Part shown: positions 9,385 through 18,049 of the stretch, one piece after another
Layout: the number at the start of each line of letters is the position of its first letter
How positions within the stretch are numbered: the stretch's first letter is position 1
Origin: JANNMJ01 sp031397815
GTDB taxonomy: Bacteria > Bacteroidota > Bacteroidia > Cytophagales > Hymenobacteraceae
Direction: 5' to 3'
Assembly (NCBI GenBank): GCA_031397815.1
Contig: JANNMJ010000246.1
Span: 1 to 64,000 of the forward strand
Length of the DNA: 64,000 nt
The notes under the pieces: model-generated
What the model was told of the DNA's origin: nothing
Database searches by the model: none
Seen by the model: only the letters and a program-made list of their open reading frames with translations
Made by a program: the position numbers and the translations under genes

Positions 9385-9903
9385 ATGCAATCACCTGCCC
9401 TTGAAGTCATTCACAGCGACGCCGTCAGTACGCTCTACTTCGACGCCAGCGTCCCGTGCAGCCACGTCGTGTGGCACGGGTTCGCTGCTTCCGCCGATTT
9501 CCGGGCGGCCTGCATGCGCAGCTTCGACCTGATGCAGCAACGCCGCCTCTTCAAGGGTATCAGCGACGCCCGCAACCTCCGCATCATCGGCCTCGCCGAC
9601 CAGCAATGGTTCACCGAAGAGTTCCTGCCGATGGTATTGAGCTTAGAAATCAATCCGATTTTTTATTCGGCCGTAATTATGCCGAATGATTTCTTCGGAC
9701 GCCAATCTCTCGACCAAATCGTCGGGCAGGTCGATGACGTGATGGCGCAGCCGGTTTACCAAAATATCCGCGTTCGCACCGAATATTTCGACGATTTCGT
9801 CCCCGCCCGCCAGTGGCTCCTCCGAATCGACGAAGCCGATCAGCGTTCCTCAGCCGCCACCACAGGCGGCGGGCAATCTTCCTCGCAAGCGGAGACGGTT
9901 TAG
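9385..9903 (+). CDS. Hypothetical protein, possibly STAS-like
   Basis: A 172-residue soluble protein. The order of strands and helices (an LYFDASVPCSHVVWHGF opening strand pair, an LMQQRRLFKGISDARNL core, then WFTEEFLPMV) resembles the Bacteroidota STAS/SpoIIAA-like proteins that carry a D-x-R motif in the middle. The match is weak and function is unknown. The C-terminal ~20 residues are Ser/Ala/Gln-rich and disordered. It is transcribed toward a shared bidirectional terminator with the ABC exporter. Confidence 0.6.
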   Translation: MQSPALEVIHSDAVSTLYFDASVPCSHVVWHGFAASADFRAACMRSFDLMQQRRLFKGISDARNLRIIGLADQQWFTEEFLPMVLSLEINPIFYSAVIMPNDFFGRQSLDQIVGQVDDVMAQPVYQNIRVRTEYFDDFVPARQWLLRIDEADQRSSAATTGGGQSSSQAETV

Positions 9904-9938
9904 TTTTTCGGCATCCTTGCGCTGTGCTAGTCAGAAAC

Positions 9939-9979
9939 AAACCGGCCGCTGTCCTTTTTAAGGGGCAGCGGCCGGTTTT
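9939..9979. terminator. Bidirectional rho-independent terminator
   Basis: A 13-bp perfect stem (9939-9951 with 9966-9978) is GC-rich and flanked by A-rich and T-rich ends. It lies between two convergent genes (ending at 9903 and 10021), so it can serve both strands. Confidence 0.85.
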
Positions 9980-10020
9980 GCTTTGAGCTTATTTCAGTTT
10001 ACGAACGCGCCCTTTACCCC

Positions 10021-12006
10021 TCAATGCAACTCAAACTGCAACCGCACCAGATTCGCATACAAGCCGTTCGAGAACTGTAGCAGCTCTTCGTGGGAGCCTT
10101 CTTCGGCAACGCGGCCTTGGTCGATGACGAGGATTTTGTCGGCTTTGCGGATGGTGCTTAGGCGGTGGGCGATGATGAGGCTCGTGCGGCCTTCGAGGAG
10201 CTTATCCAGCGCGTCTTGTACGAGGCGCTCGCTCTCGGAATCGAGGGCGGACGTGGCTTCGTCGAGAATTAGGATGGCGGGGTTTTTCAGAATCGCCCGC
10301 GCAATGGCTACGCGCTGGCGTTGACCGCCGCTGAGCTTCACGCCGCGCTCCCCGACAAGGGTTTCCAGCTTTTCGGGGAAGCCTTCGATGAATTGCCACG
10401 CATTGGCTTGGCGCGCCGCTTCGATGATTTCGGCTTCTGAAGCGCCCGGTCGGCCATAGGCGATGTTCTCGCGGATGGTGCCGCCGAAGAGCAGCGTTTC
10501 CTGCGGAACGACCCCAATAGCGCCGCGCAGGGTGCGCAAATCGTAGGTATCGGCGGGTTTGCGGTCGATGAGGATATCTCCGCCGCTTAGCTCGTAAAAC
10601 TGCTGAACGAGGGCGGCAATCGTGCTTTTTCCGGCGCCGCTCGGTCCCACGAGCGCCACTTTCTGCCCGGCTTCAATCCGGAAGCTGACATCGGTGAGCA
10701 CCGGCAGGTCGGGGCGCGTGGGGTAGCTGAACGCGACGTGCCGGAACTCTACTTCGCCGTTGATAGCGTCGGGGTCAGCCTTGAGCAATCCGGGTCTGGA
10801 ATCGATAGAAGCACTGGAATCAGCGCCGGAATTAGTCGAATTAATTCCCTGATTATTGGCTCGCAGCGCGCTTTCCACCGGCTCATCGAGAATATCTAGC
10901 ACGCGCTCGCTGGCGCCGAGGGTACTTTGCACTTTGCCATATATTTCGCCTAACCCGCCCACGCTCGCGCCGATGAACGTGGTGTAGAGGATGAACGAGA
11001 ACAGCTCGCCGATGGTCAAATCGCCGCTTTGCACGCACAGCGCGCCGTACCAGATGACGGCCACGATGCCGCCGAACAGGCCCACGATGATGAACGACAC
11101 GAACGCGCCGCGCAGCCACGACGCTTGCAGCGCCGCCCGCACCGAGCGGTTCAGGGCGGCGCCGTAGCGCTCGGTTTCGTAGGCTTCGTTGGTGAACGCC
11201 TTCACGACCTGAATCCCCTGCATCGTCTCCTCGACGATGACGTTCGTCTGCGCCAACTCATCCTGCGTCTGCGCGCTGAGGCGGCGGATGCGCTTTCCGA
11301 ACACGAACGCCAGCCCGGCGAGGACGGGGATGGTGGTGAGCATGAAAAGCGACAGCCGCACGCTCGTAATCAGGATGATAACCGACCCGCCGAGCAGCGT
11401 TACGACCTGCCGGAACAGCTCGGCGAGGGTGATGGAGAACGAATCCTGAAGCTGCGCTACGTCGGCGGTGAGTCGCGACGTCAGCTCGCCGACCCGCCGT
11501 TTCTCGAAGAACGAGAGCGGGAGCCGCACGAGCGAACCGTACAAATCGCGGCGGATATCGGCCACGGCCCGCTCGCTCACCTGCGAGAAGAAGTAGATGC
11601 GAGCGAACGAGAAAATTCCCTGCAACAGAATAACCGCCAGCAGGAAAAGCGCGACCGAGCCGATATTCTCCAGTCGCAGCCACTCCGAGAGCCACGAGCC
11701 CGTGCCCGCCGGTACGTGCTCGGTGAGGCGCCCGAGCGGACCACCGGCATCGCCGTGCCGCACCTTGCCGGTCGCGGAATCGACGAGCCGCCCCGTGACG
11801 AGCGGGAAAATCATAAACGTCATCGTCGAAAGCGCCAGAAAGCCCAGCCCGACGAAGAATTTCAGCCGATACGGCCGCATATACCGGAACACCCGGCTCG
11901 CGCGCCGCAGCGAGGCACCGTCGAGGCGGCGTTTGGCGTCGGCTTCATCGGGCAGGTGGCCCGGGCCGCGGCGCGCGCCGCCTTTACGTGCAGTTGGTCG
12001 ATTCAT
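10021..12006 (-). CDS. MsbA-like ABC exporter (fused permease-ATPase)
   Basis: A 661-residue half-transporter. The N-terminal ~60 residues are basic and cytoplasmic, followed by six membrane helices (about 60-370). The ATPase domain has Walker A GPSGAGKST, signature LSGGQRQRVAIARA, Walker B ILILDEATSALD and the switch histidine in IIAHRLSTI. It would work as a homodimer exporting lipids or hydrophobic compounds; substrate cannot be inferred. A Ser/Asn-rich linker near residues 385-410 separates permease and ATPase. It lies 15 bp downstream of the TonB-domain gene and is probably co-transcribed with it. Confidence 0.93.
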   Translation of the reverse strand: MNRPTARKGGARRGPGHLPDEADAKRRLDGASLRRASRVFRYMRPYRLKFFVGLGFLALSTMTFMIFPLVTGRLVDSATGKVRHGDAGGPLGRLTEHVPAGTGSWLSEWLRLENIGSVALFLLAVILLQGIFSFARIYFFSQVSERAVADIRRDLYGSLVRLPLSFFEKRRVGELTSRLTADVAQLQDSFSITLAELFRQVVTLLGGSVIILITSVRLSLFMLTTIPVLAGLAFVFGKRIRRLSAQTQDELAQTNVIVEETMQGIQVVKAFTNEAYETERYGAALNRSVRAALQASWLRGAFVSFIIVGLFGGIVAVIWYGALCVQSGDLTIGELFSFILYTTFIGASVGGLGEIYGKVQSTLGASERVLDILDEPVESALRANNQGINSTNSGADSSASIDSRPGLLKADPDAINGEVEFRHVAFSYPTRPDLPVLTDVSFRIEAGQKVALVGPSGAGKSTIAALVQQFYELSGGDILIDRKPADTYDLRTLRGAIGVVPQETLLFGGTIRENIAYGRPGASEAEIIEAARQANAWQFIEGFPEKLETLVGERGVKLSGGQRQRVAIARAILKNPAILILDEATSALDSESERLVQDALDKLLEGRTSLIIAHRLSTIRKADKILVIDQGRVAEEGSHEELLQFSNGLYANLVRLQFELH

Positions 12007-12021
12007 GGAGAAGGAAACGCG

Positions 12022-12537
12022 TTATTTCTGATGCCGGTGCATCGGGTCGTCGAGCACGGGGGAAGCGCCGAACGGCAGCGTGAGCATCGTAGTGGTGGGC
12101 ACGGGCTGATTGCGGCGCTTGGCGGGCACCCAGCTCGGCATCAGCCGCGCCACGCGCAGAGCTTCGGCTTCGCAGCCGTACCCGAGCGTATCGCCGATGA
12201 TGCTGAAATCGGTGAGCGTGCCATCGGCTTGCACCATAAACTGCACCGTGAGCTTGCCGCTGACTTGTTTGTCGGCGGCGGCGGCGGGGTATTGCAGGTT
12301 CTGCCGAATAAAGTTGCCGAGCGCGTTGGGCGGACCCGGGAACCGGCACGCCACATCCGGCCGCCCGCCAATCATCGACGGCGACGCGTGCGACGTGGGC
12401 GTACCGGGCGCGGCTTGCAGCTTCGGCGTGCGGCCGTTTGGGGCGGGCGCAACTGGCGGGGCCGTTTGGGCGTGCGCGGCACCAGCCGTCAGGAGCAGGG
12501 CCGCGAGAAGAAGACGGGGGGAAACGAGGGTTCGCAT
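12022..12537 (-). CDS. Secreted TonB C-terminal-domain protein
   Basis: A 171-residue protein with a signal peptide (LLLAALLLTAGAAHAQ). The C-terminal ~85 residues carry the TonB box-binding fold: NFIRQNLQYP, then GKLTVQFMVQADGTLTDFSI and a final VP-TTTMLTLPF strand. There is no N-terminal membrane anchor, so it is probably a free periplasmic protein rather than a true energy transducer. The ATG at 12537 was chosen over upstream in-frame sites because the signal peptide follows directly. Confidence 0.82.
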   Translation of the reverse strand: MRTLVSPRLLLAALLLTAGAAHAQTAPPVAPAPNGRTPKLQAAPGTPTSHASPSMIGGRPDVACRFPGPPNALGNFIRQNLQYPAAAADKQVSGKLTVQFMVQADGTLTDFSIIGDTLGYGCEAEALRVARLMPSWVPAKRRNQPVPTTTMLTLPFGASPVLDDPMHRHQK

Positions 12538-12646
12538 CAGCAGCAGGTAACAGCTATCGGGCCGAAAAGGTGTAACGGATTCAGGGCGCTTCGGGGCGCG
12601 GAATCGGCGCGGGTTGGGCACGTGTTGGGCGCCTGAGCGGCGCGAG

Positions 12647-14173
12647 CTATGCGGTTTCCGGCTTTGCGTAGGCGGCGCGGTCGGTGTCGGCTTCGGGCGC
12701 CGATGAAATCAGTGTCAGCCCAATCAGCGTCAGGGCTCCGTTTACGAGTAGGATTTCGAAGCCGAACTTGTAGCCATTGAGCCACGCTGCGGAGTTCAGG
12801 TTGATGACCCACGTCAGGAGCGGCGCTATCAGGCAGATGACCGGCACGAGCCACTCGCGGCCCGTCGCAAACCGGCGGCGGGTCAGAATCCCGAAGGCGA
12901 AAAGGCCCAGCAGCGGCCCATACGTGTACCCGGCGGCTTTGAACACGGCCGTGATGACGGATTGGTCGTTGAGGCGCTCGAAAATCAGAATCACCACAAT
13001 CAGCAGCGCCGCGAACACCAGATGCACCGTGCGGCGGATGCGCGTTTGGCGCGCCTCATCGCCTTTGTAGCGGTTTTGGATGTCGATGAAATCGACGCAA
13101 TACGAGGTGGTGAGCGCCGTGAGGGCCGAATCAGCGGACGCGTAGGTGACGGCCACGATTCCCATCAGAAACACCACCGCCGCCGCCAGCGTGAAGTGTT
13201 GCGTGGCGAGGAGCGGGAAGACTTCATCGCCCTTGATGCCGCCTGTGGCGTTGCGTGGCAGCTCGATGCCTTTACTCGCCGCGAACAGGTAAAGCAGCAC
13301 GCCGAGGGTCAGAAACAGCACATTCACCCCGACCAGCGTGATCGCAAAGCCCGCCATATTCTTCTGCGCATCACGCAAGGACCGGCAAGCGAGGTTCTTC
13401 TGCATCAAATCCTGATCGAGGCCGGTCATGACGATGGTGATGAAGATGCCGCTCACGAACTGTTTCCAGAAGAAACGGTCGTCGCGCAGGTCGGGGAAAT
13501 AGATGCGGCTCATCTCCGAGGCGCGCACTTTCTCCCACAGCACCCCCACCGACGGAATGTGCAGCGCCTGCGCAATCAGGCCGATACTGACGGCCACGCA
13601 CACGAGCATCGCAGCGGTTTGGAACGTATCGGTCCAGAGAATGGTCCGCAGCCCGCCCTTGAAGGTATAGGCGAAGATCAGCCCGATGGCCACCGTCACG
13701 GTCAGCCAAAACGGCACCCCGAGCGCCCGAAACACCACCTGTTGCAGCACGCCCGCCACCAGAAACAGCCGAAACGCTGCCCCGACCGTTCGGGAAACCA
13801 GAAACAGCCCCGCGCCGGTCTTGTACGACCAAAACCCGAACCGCTGTTCCAGATACGTGTAAATCGACGTCAGGCGGAGCCGGTAGTAAATCGGCATCAG
13901 CACCGTCGCAATCACCACATACCCAACGATGTAGCCCAGCACCACCGCCAGATAGCTCCAGCCCGTAGCCGCCACCGCTCCCGGCACCGACACGAACGTC
14001 ACCCCACTCAGCGACGTGCCGACCATCGCAAACGCGACCATCGGCCACGGCGCCGCCCGGTTGGCCACAAAGAAGGATTCCGACGTTGCCTTCCGGCTCG
14101 TGAGGGCCGCAATCAGAATCAGAAGCAGGAAGTAGCCGGCGATCAGCGCCAGCGCTAGTGAAGGGGATAACAT
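12647..14173 (-). CDS. Sodium:solute symporter (SSS family)
   Basis: A 508-residue inner-membrane protein with about 13 hydrophobic helices. The family hallmarks are an SFFVANR segment after the first helix, a GTSLSGVTFVSVPG unwound helix, and a long hydrophilic loop (about 190-240). The fold is that of the Na+-coupled LeuT-like symporters for sugars, sialic acid, amino acids or similar substrates; which one is not readable. It is the promoter-proximal gene of the leftward run that continues with the TonB-domain and ABC exporter genes, 109 bp away. Confidence 0.9.
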   Translation of the reverse strand: MLSPSLALALIAGYFLLLILIAALTSRKATSESFFVANRAAPWPMVAFAMVGTSLSGVTFVSVPGAVAATGWSYLAVVLGYIVGYVVIATVLMPIYYRLRLTSIYTYLEQRFGFWSYKTGAGLFLVSRTVGAAFRLFLVAGVLQQVVFRALGVPFWLTVTVAIGLIFAYTFKGGLRTILWTDTFQTAAMLVCVAVSIGLIAQALHIPSVGVLWEKVRASEMSRIYFPDLRDDRFFWKQFVSGIFITIVMTGLDQDLMQKNLACRSLRDAQKNMAGFAITLVGVNVLFLTLGVLLYLFAASKGIELPRNATGGIKGDEVFPLLATQHFTLAAAVVFLMGIVAVTYASADSALTALTTSYCVDFIDIQNRYKGDEARQTRIRRTVHLVFAALLIVVILIFERLNDQSVITAVFKAAGYTYGPLLGLFAFGILTRRRFATGREWLVPVICLIAPLLTWVINLNSAAWLNGYKFGFEILLVNGALTLIGLTLISSAPEADTDRAAYAKPETA

Positions 14174-14354
14174 GCGGCCACGAAGGTACGCCCCCCTACC
14201 GAGGCGCCCCGAATCAACTATTTTCCCCTCGCCTCCCTCCTGACCCTCAACCGCTTACCCGCCCCTCACCAGATTAATTCACACCGGGCTTGAACCTATG
14301 CCTTCCAGCGCCGTACATTTGCACCACCAAGCGGCAGCCGCCACTTGCGTAGAG

Positions 14355-14427
<73 letters not shown>

Positions 14428-14440
14428 CCTGATACGTTAT

Positions 14441-14480
14441 AAAGGCCTGTAAGATAACATCTTACAGGCCTTTCGTTTTT
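14441..14480 (+). terminator. Rho-independent terminator after the tRNA
   Basis: A perfect 14-bp stem (14441-14454 with 14460-14473) with a 5-nt loop is followed by CGTTTTT. It lies 14 bp after the tRNA and isolates it from the island genes. Confidence 0.9.
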
Positions 14481-14574
14481 CGGGGGAAGATTTCGGGGAA
14501 GATTCTGAAAAATCCTTCGAATAGGTAGTTGCCGTAGCGTTCGTATCTTTTGTGACTGAAGCATTTCCGCAGTC

Positions 14575-15375
14575 ATGATTGAAAGAGAGAAGGAGGCTGA
14601 ACCTACAACGCAGCCAGTGTCCACTACTGTAGTCCAGCAACGCGAAGCCATATGGGATCGCGATACGGAGGAAAGCTCGGAGGTGATAGTAAATCGCGTG
14701 TGTGAAGGCTTGCCTAGTATTCGCTCCAAGAAGGATCGTTACCATGTTCTTGGGTTAACGCGCGAATACTATCAGGAGCGGCTTCGCATCTACATCTACT
14801 CAGCGGGGCTGCGATTCGCGGGCGAGGAACGCGATCGTGCGATGAAAGCACCTGATGAAGCGGACTTTCATTACTGGTGCCGAGTTGGGATTTACCAACG
14901 AGTCGTTGACAAGCTGCGAATGTTACAACTCTCCATGCTGGGCTATCACGAGCACCTGTTAGCGTTCTCCGAAATGGAGGAGCAGGAAGCTTACCGATTA
15001 CGGGTAGCACAGCGCAAAAAACTCACCTCTCCTAACGGGCCTCGGCGCGCACCAGACCCTACCCTACAAGAGGCATTTGTCTACAAAGGAGATTATGGGA
15101 TGATTCTGAAACTACTGGAACGCGAAGGGTATATAAACATTGCAGGGCACTGGTATCAGAGCGAAAAGGGCTATAAGGCTCAACTCATTGCCCTGATGCG
15201 AGTGTTGGTCGAAAAGCATTACCTGAAACCTCTGCCGCAGGCAACCTTGGCACGCGTCATGGCTACTTACTTCAAGGTACCGCTCTCCCGCTCCTATAGT
15301 ACCCGTTCCGTCGATAATAGCTTAGTGGAAGCTTTCGCCAAGCTGATCCCTAATCAGAGAGGAGTCAAGGCGTAA
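14575..15375 (+). CDS. Hypothetical protein, first gene of the island
   Basis: A 266-residue soluble, mostly helical and charged protein with no domain I recognise. The middle contains a long helical stretch rich in Glu and Arg (about 90-150). The C-terminal third has a winged-helix-like feel: HWYQSEKGYKAQLIALMRVL, then a TLARVMATYFKV segment ending in a SLVEAFAKLIP helix. Its position next to the tRNA and before an excisionase-like gene suggests a mobile-element housekeeping role; this is inference only. Confidence 0.7.
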   Translation: MIEREKEAEPTTQPVSTTVVQQREAIWDRDTEESSEVIVNRVCEGLPSIRSKKDRYHVLGLTREYYQERLRIYIYSAGLRFAGEERDRAMKAPDEADFHYWCRVGIYQRVVDKLRMLQLSMLGYHEHLLAFSEMEEQEAYRLRVAQRKKLTSPNGPRRAPDPTLQEAFVYKGDYGMILKLLEREGYINIAGHWYQSEKGYKAQLIALMRVLVEKHYLKPLPQATLARVMATYFKVPLSRSYSTRSVDNSLVEAFAKLIPNQRGVKA

Positions 15376-15592
15376 GCAGCAGGGAATATAGACTTGGGCA
15401 GGCGGAGCATATCTGTGGAGTTGAAACACAAAACATAGACTTAACATTTTGCACACTTTGCACAACCGCTAACAGTGCATATGTTAGGGGAAGGCAGTAG
15501 GTTGTTTTGCTGCGGAATCGCCTCAATAGGTGCTTCTGTGGAGCTTCAAGCCCCACCGTTCAGCATTCACCCATCTCCCCCCTTTCTTTGTC

Positions 15593-15907
15593 ATGCACGA
15601 TTACCTATTTCAACTCCCCTTGTCAGAAGCGGAGCAATTCATCACCGGCTGTGTACAACGCGCTATAGAAGCGCTGGGTAACCAGCCGAGTAACTCGCTT
15701 CCACCCACCCCTGCGAAAGCCTCATTGTGCGCCAGTAATCTCATTCGTACGACGGATGTGTGCCGCATTTTGGGAATTTCGAAACCCACTTGCGCTCTGT
15801 GGCGCAATGAAGGCAAGTTGAAGTTTTACCGACTGGGTCGTTTCATCTACTTCCGCGAAGAGGAAGTTATGGCGGCTTTGAATCAGCCGAAACACTTAAA
15901 GGTCTAA
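15593..15907 (+). CDS. Excisionase-like MerR-type HTH protein
   Basis: A 104-residue protein whose C-terminal half is a winged helix of the excisionase/MerR type: LIRTTDVCRILGISKPT, then WRNEGKLKFYRLGRFIYFREEEVMAAL. Such small proteins act as recombination directionality factors or regulators on Bacteroidota mobile elements. The ATG at 15593 was chosen because a TTTG element lies just before it and the upstream extension is not protein-like. The next gene starts 6 bp after its stop, so they are probably one transcript. Confidence 0.8.
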   Translation: MHDYLFQLPLSEAEQFITGCVQRAIEALGNQPSNSLPPTPAKASLCASNLIRTTDVCRILGISKPTCALWRNEGKLKFYRLGRFIYFREEEVMAALNQPKHLKV

Positions 15908-15913
15908 CGAACT

Positions 15914-16399
15914 ATGAAACCTCGTAAGACCATCACAGTACCGGTCGCTGGCCGAGTATCACCTGAAGTGCAAGAGTGGATATTGGAAGGCGCAGACCTG
16001 CACCAGATGAGTACCTCTGAATTCGTGGGGTACCAACTCGCATTAGCTGCCCAGAAGCGAAACAACCTCGAAGCCTTTCGGCAGGAACAGGTTAAGACGG
16101 TAATGCAGACGGAAGGGCTCCAGCAAGAACTGACTTGGTATAAAGCGTTTCCAAAGAGCTATCTGGAAGTAATCCAGAGAAACATTGTGGTTCTGGCTGA
16201 TTTCTTCAGCAGACACAAGTCAGCGCCAATACCTCTTCACGAGCTACGAACTGCGGGTTTCGACCCAAGCCATCTGTTGTGCTATCACACTAAGGACAAC
16301 AAGCAGCTCATATGCTTGGGCAACTTCAGTTGGCACTATTCTTCTCCCCAAAAAACGCACGTTTGCCTTATACAGAACGATGGAAGCTCTACCACTTGA
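15914..16399 (+). CDS. Hypothetical protein with ribbon-helix-helix-like N-terminus
   Basis: A 161-residue protein. The first ~50 residues (KTITVPVAGRVSPEVQEWI, then MSTSEFVGYQL) fit a ribbon-helix-helix fold as found in plasmid partition or relaxosome accessory proteins. The rest is unassigned. It follows the excisionase-like gene by 6 bp and overlaps a small membrane-protein frame at its 3' end. A relaxosome role would need a relaxase, and none is seen in the window. Confidence 0.65.
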   Translation: MKPRKTITVPVAGRVSPEVQEWILEGADLHQMSTSEFVGYQLALAAQKRNNLEAFRQEQVKTVMQTEGLQQELTWYKAFPKSYLEVIQRNIVVLADFFSRHKSAPIPLHELRTAGFDPSHLLCYHTKDNKQLICLGNFSWHYSSPQKTHVCLIQNDGSSTT

Positions 16400-16586
16400 C
16401 CCAATGGATCTTTTTGAATCTCCTAAGACTTCCGGCAAAAGCGGGGGAGTTTGGTTGTTACTTATTGCATTAGGAGGCCTTTTGCTATTCTTATGGTGGC
16501 ACTGGCACTATAAAAGGGAGGCGAATGAACGCAGCTATGTACCTCGCTTTAACGACAAGTATACCCTAAAAACAAGGGAGGGATAG
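16380..16586 (+). CDS. Small single-pass membrane protein
   Basis: A 68-residue frame starting at the ATG at 16380, overlapping the preceding gene by 20 bp. It has one strong membrane segment (VWLLLIALGGLLLFLWWHW, about residues 24-42) flanked by positive charges, with a short hydrophilic C-terminus. No family is recognised. Coupled translation is plausible. It is followed by a strong hairpin. Confidence 0.55.
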   Translation: MEALPLDPMDLFESPKTSGKSGGVWLLLIALGGLLLFLWWHWHYKREANERSYVPRFNDKYTLKTREG

Positions 16587-16646
16587 TCGGATGTGAGAGC
16601 CAGCAGCGACTGGTAAGCAAATCTCATCCTGCCATTCACCAAAGGG

Positions 16647-16694
16647 CCAATACGCCCCGAACCGTGCATACGGTTCGGGGCGTATTCGTATTGG
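16647..16694. terminator. Strong 17-bp hairpin, probable terminator
   Basis: A perfect 17-bp stem (16649-16665 with 16670-16686) with a 4-nt GCAT loop lies between genes converging from both sides. The sequence after it is not T-rich, so this may be a factor-independent barrier of another kind or a protein-binding palindrome. Confidence 0.6.
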
Positions 16695-16800
16695 GAACTG
16701 AGTTCAGCTTCCGCTACAACAAGTGGCTAATATTTAGGCTCGTTTTATAATGGTTGTGACTGGTACGGGCTAACTGATGGTGACCGTGAGTTCGAGCGTT

Positions 16801-17436
16801 TCAACGGCGCAGGTAGCTAAGTCGCCGGTCAATACCGAGGATGTTGCGCCGGAAATTAACCATCTGCGTACTGGCTTGGTAGATCTCAGCAATTTCCTCG
16901 TTCGTCCGACCAGCGCGGGCCAGTTGGAATAATCCATCACCCGGTACTTGCAAAGTTGCCCCTAGTCGTTCAGCCTCTAATTCGTACCGCCGATTATACT
17001 GGCGGAAACCGATGCCAGATGAAAATTCTAGGGCATTGCCAGGATGGCCACAAAGGAAGTGTGCCAACTCGTGCATCAGGTTGCTCTCACGGCGCGCTGG
17101 AGAATGCTGATCGTTGTGCAGAATCATTCGAAGCGGCATTTTACCGACGTTGCAAACGATGAGCAGCGCTGAGAATGAGCAAGACACGTCGTAAGCCCAC
17201 GCAAGTCGCTGACACACAATTTCATGGTCAGGAAACTCATCGCAGATTCCTTGTCGAGCAAAATCAATAAGAGAAGCGTTACTCGTAACGGTAATACCGT
17301 AAAGTTCTGCTACGGCACAAGCCGGACAGTGAGCCGTTAGAGGAATGCCGAGGCGCTCTCGGATAGAAATGGAGTGACGCTCATACCGGGCTTGACAGCC
17401 CCTAGGGAGTTGTATCTGTGGGCTTGCTTGCTTCAT
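16801..17436 (-). CDS. ImmA/IrrE-type metalloprotease
   Basis: A 211-residue protein of the M78 (ImmA/IrrE) family. The zinc-binding HELAH is at residues 122-126, preceded by RRESNLM and followed by a helix containing ELEAERLGA. These proteases cleave the repressor encoded beside them and so switch on mobile elements after DNA damage or quorum signals. A cysteine pair near 37-40 is an extra N-terminal feature. It overlaps the 3' end of the XRE gene by 35 bp, as expected for a repressor-protease pair. Confidence 0.88.
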   Translation of the reverse strand: MKQASPQIQLPRGCQARYERHSISIRERLGIPLTAHCPACAVAELYGITVTSNASLIDFARQGICDEFPDHEIVCQRLAWAYDVSCSFSALLIVCNVGKMPLRMILHNDQHSPARRESNLMHELAHFLCGHPGNALEFSSGIGFRQYNRRYELEAERLGATLQVPGDGLFQLARAGRTNEEIAEIYQASTQMVNFRRNILGIDRRLSYLRR

Positions 17437-17809
17437 TGGGTAGCAGATTACGACGGCCAGCAGCGTAGGCTACTTCAATCATCGTCACCAATGCTTCCCG
17501 TGTCTGTGGGGTTAAGAGCTTATCGGCGCGCAAATGGACGATGATGTCTTCCTTATTAAGTGTGTGTTCTCGCTCAGCAATGTTACCACCAAAGCGGCGA
17601 ATCGCGAAGTGTTCGGACCCAACGCCTAGCCAGTGACAGACTCTCATATAAGTGTCTATGTCAGGCAGATTGCCGCGTTCTATTCGTGATAGAGTCGAGG
17701 GACTGACATTTTCCATCTGACTGGCCGCAGCACGAACTGTCAGATTATTTTGCTCCCGATGACGGATGATAGCCTCCGACAAGGCTATTATATTGATTTC
17801 GTGTGACAT
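17402..17809 (-). CDS. XRE-family repressor
   Basis: A 135-residue protein with an N-terminal Cro/CI helix-turn-helix: LTVRAAASQMENVSPSTLSRIERG. The C-terminal half is likely for dimerisation and protease recognition. Together with the overlapping ImmA-type protease it forms a regulatory pair like ImmR/ImmA of ICEBs1. Its promoter region (17810-18049) is shared with the divergent conjugation operon and contains two TGTC...TGACA palindromes, so it may control both directions. Confidence 0.87.
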   Translation of the reverse strand: MSHEINIIALSEAIIRHREQNNLTVRAAASQMENVSPSTLSRIERGNLPDIDTYMRVCHWLGVGSEHFAIRRFGGNIAEREHTLNKEDIIVHLRADKLLTPQTREALVTMIEVAYAAGRRNLLPNEASKPTDTTP

Positions 17810-17855
17810 AAGGCGGGTGTGGGTTGAGTGGTGAGAGTCATAACCCCAGCCATCG

Positions 17856-17938
17856 TGTCAGGTTTACGTGACAATGGAAACGAAGGTAGGACTCAGCTTG
17901 TATTACTCATCTGTCTGGCAACTGTCCTGCACGTGACA
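17856..17938. promoter_or_regulatory. Two candidate operator palindromes
   Basis: TGTCA-8 bp-TGACA lies at 17856-17873 and TGTC-7 bp-TGACA at 17923-17938. Both end in the same CGTGACA half-site. They lie between the divergent XRE repressor gene and the DUF1508 gene, the place where an XRE repressor would bind. Confidence 0.4.
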
Positions 17939-18049
17939 CAATGTCTTCCATAAGTCAATGGCACAGCAGTTGACTGACGCAACCGGTCAACATACCCCGG
18001 CCGGGTTTAGTCAGTGACGATTTTTTCACCAAACCCCAGAAGAAACGCG

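Noticed and set aside
11029..12636. 535-residue plus-strand frame over the ABC exporter and TonB-domain genes
   Set aside because: Arg/His/Gln-rich composition from antisense of GC-rich genes; the opposite strand encodes clear protein families.
12962..14158. 398-residue plus-strand frame over the symporter gene
   Set aside because: Arg/His-rich shadow of the sodium:solute symporter.
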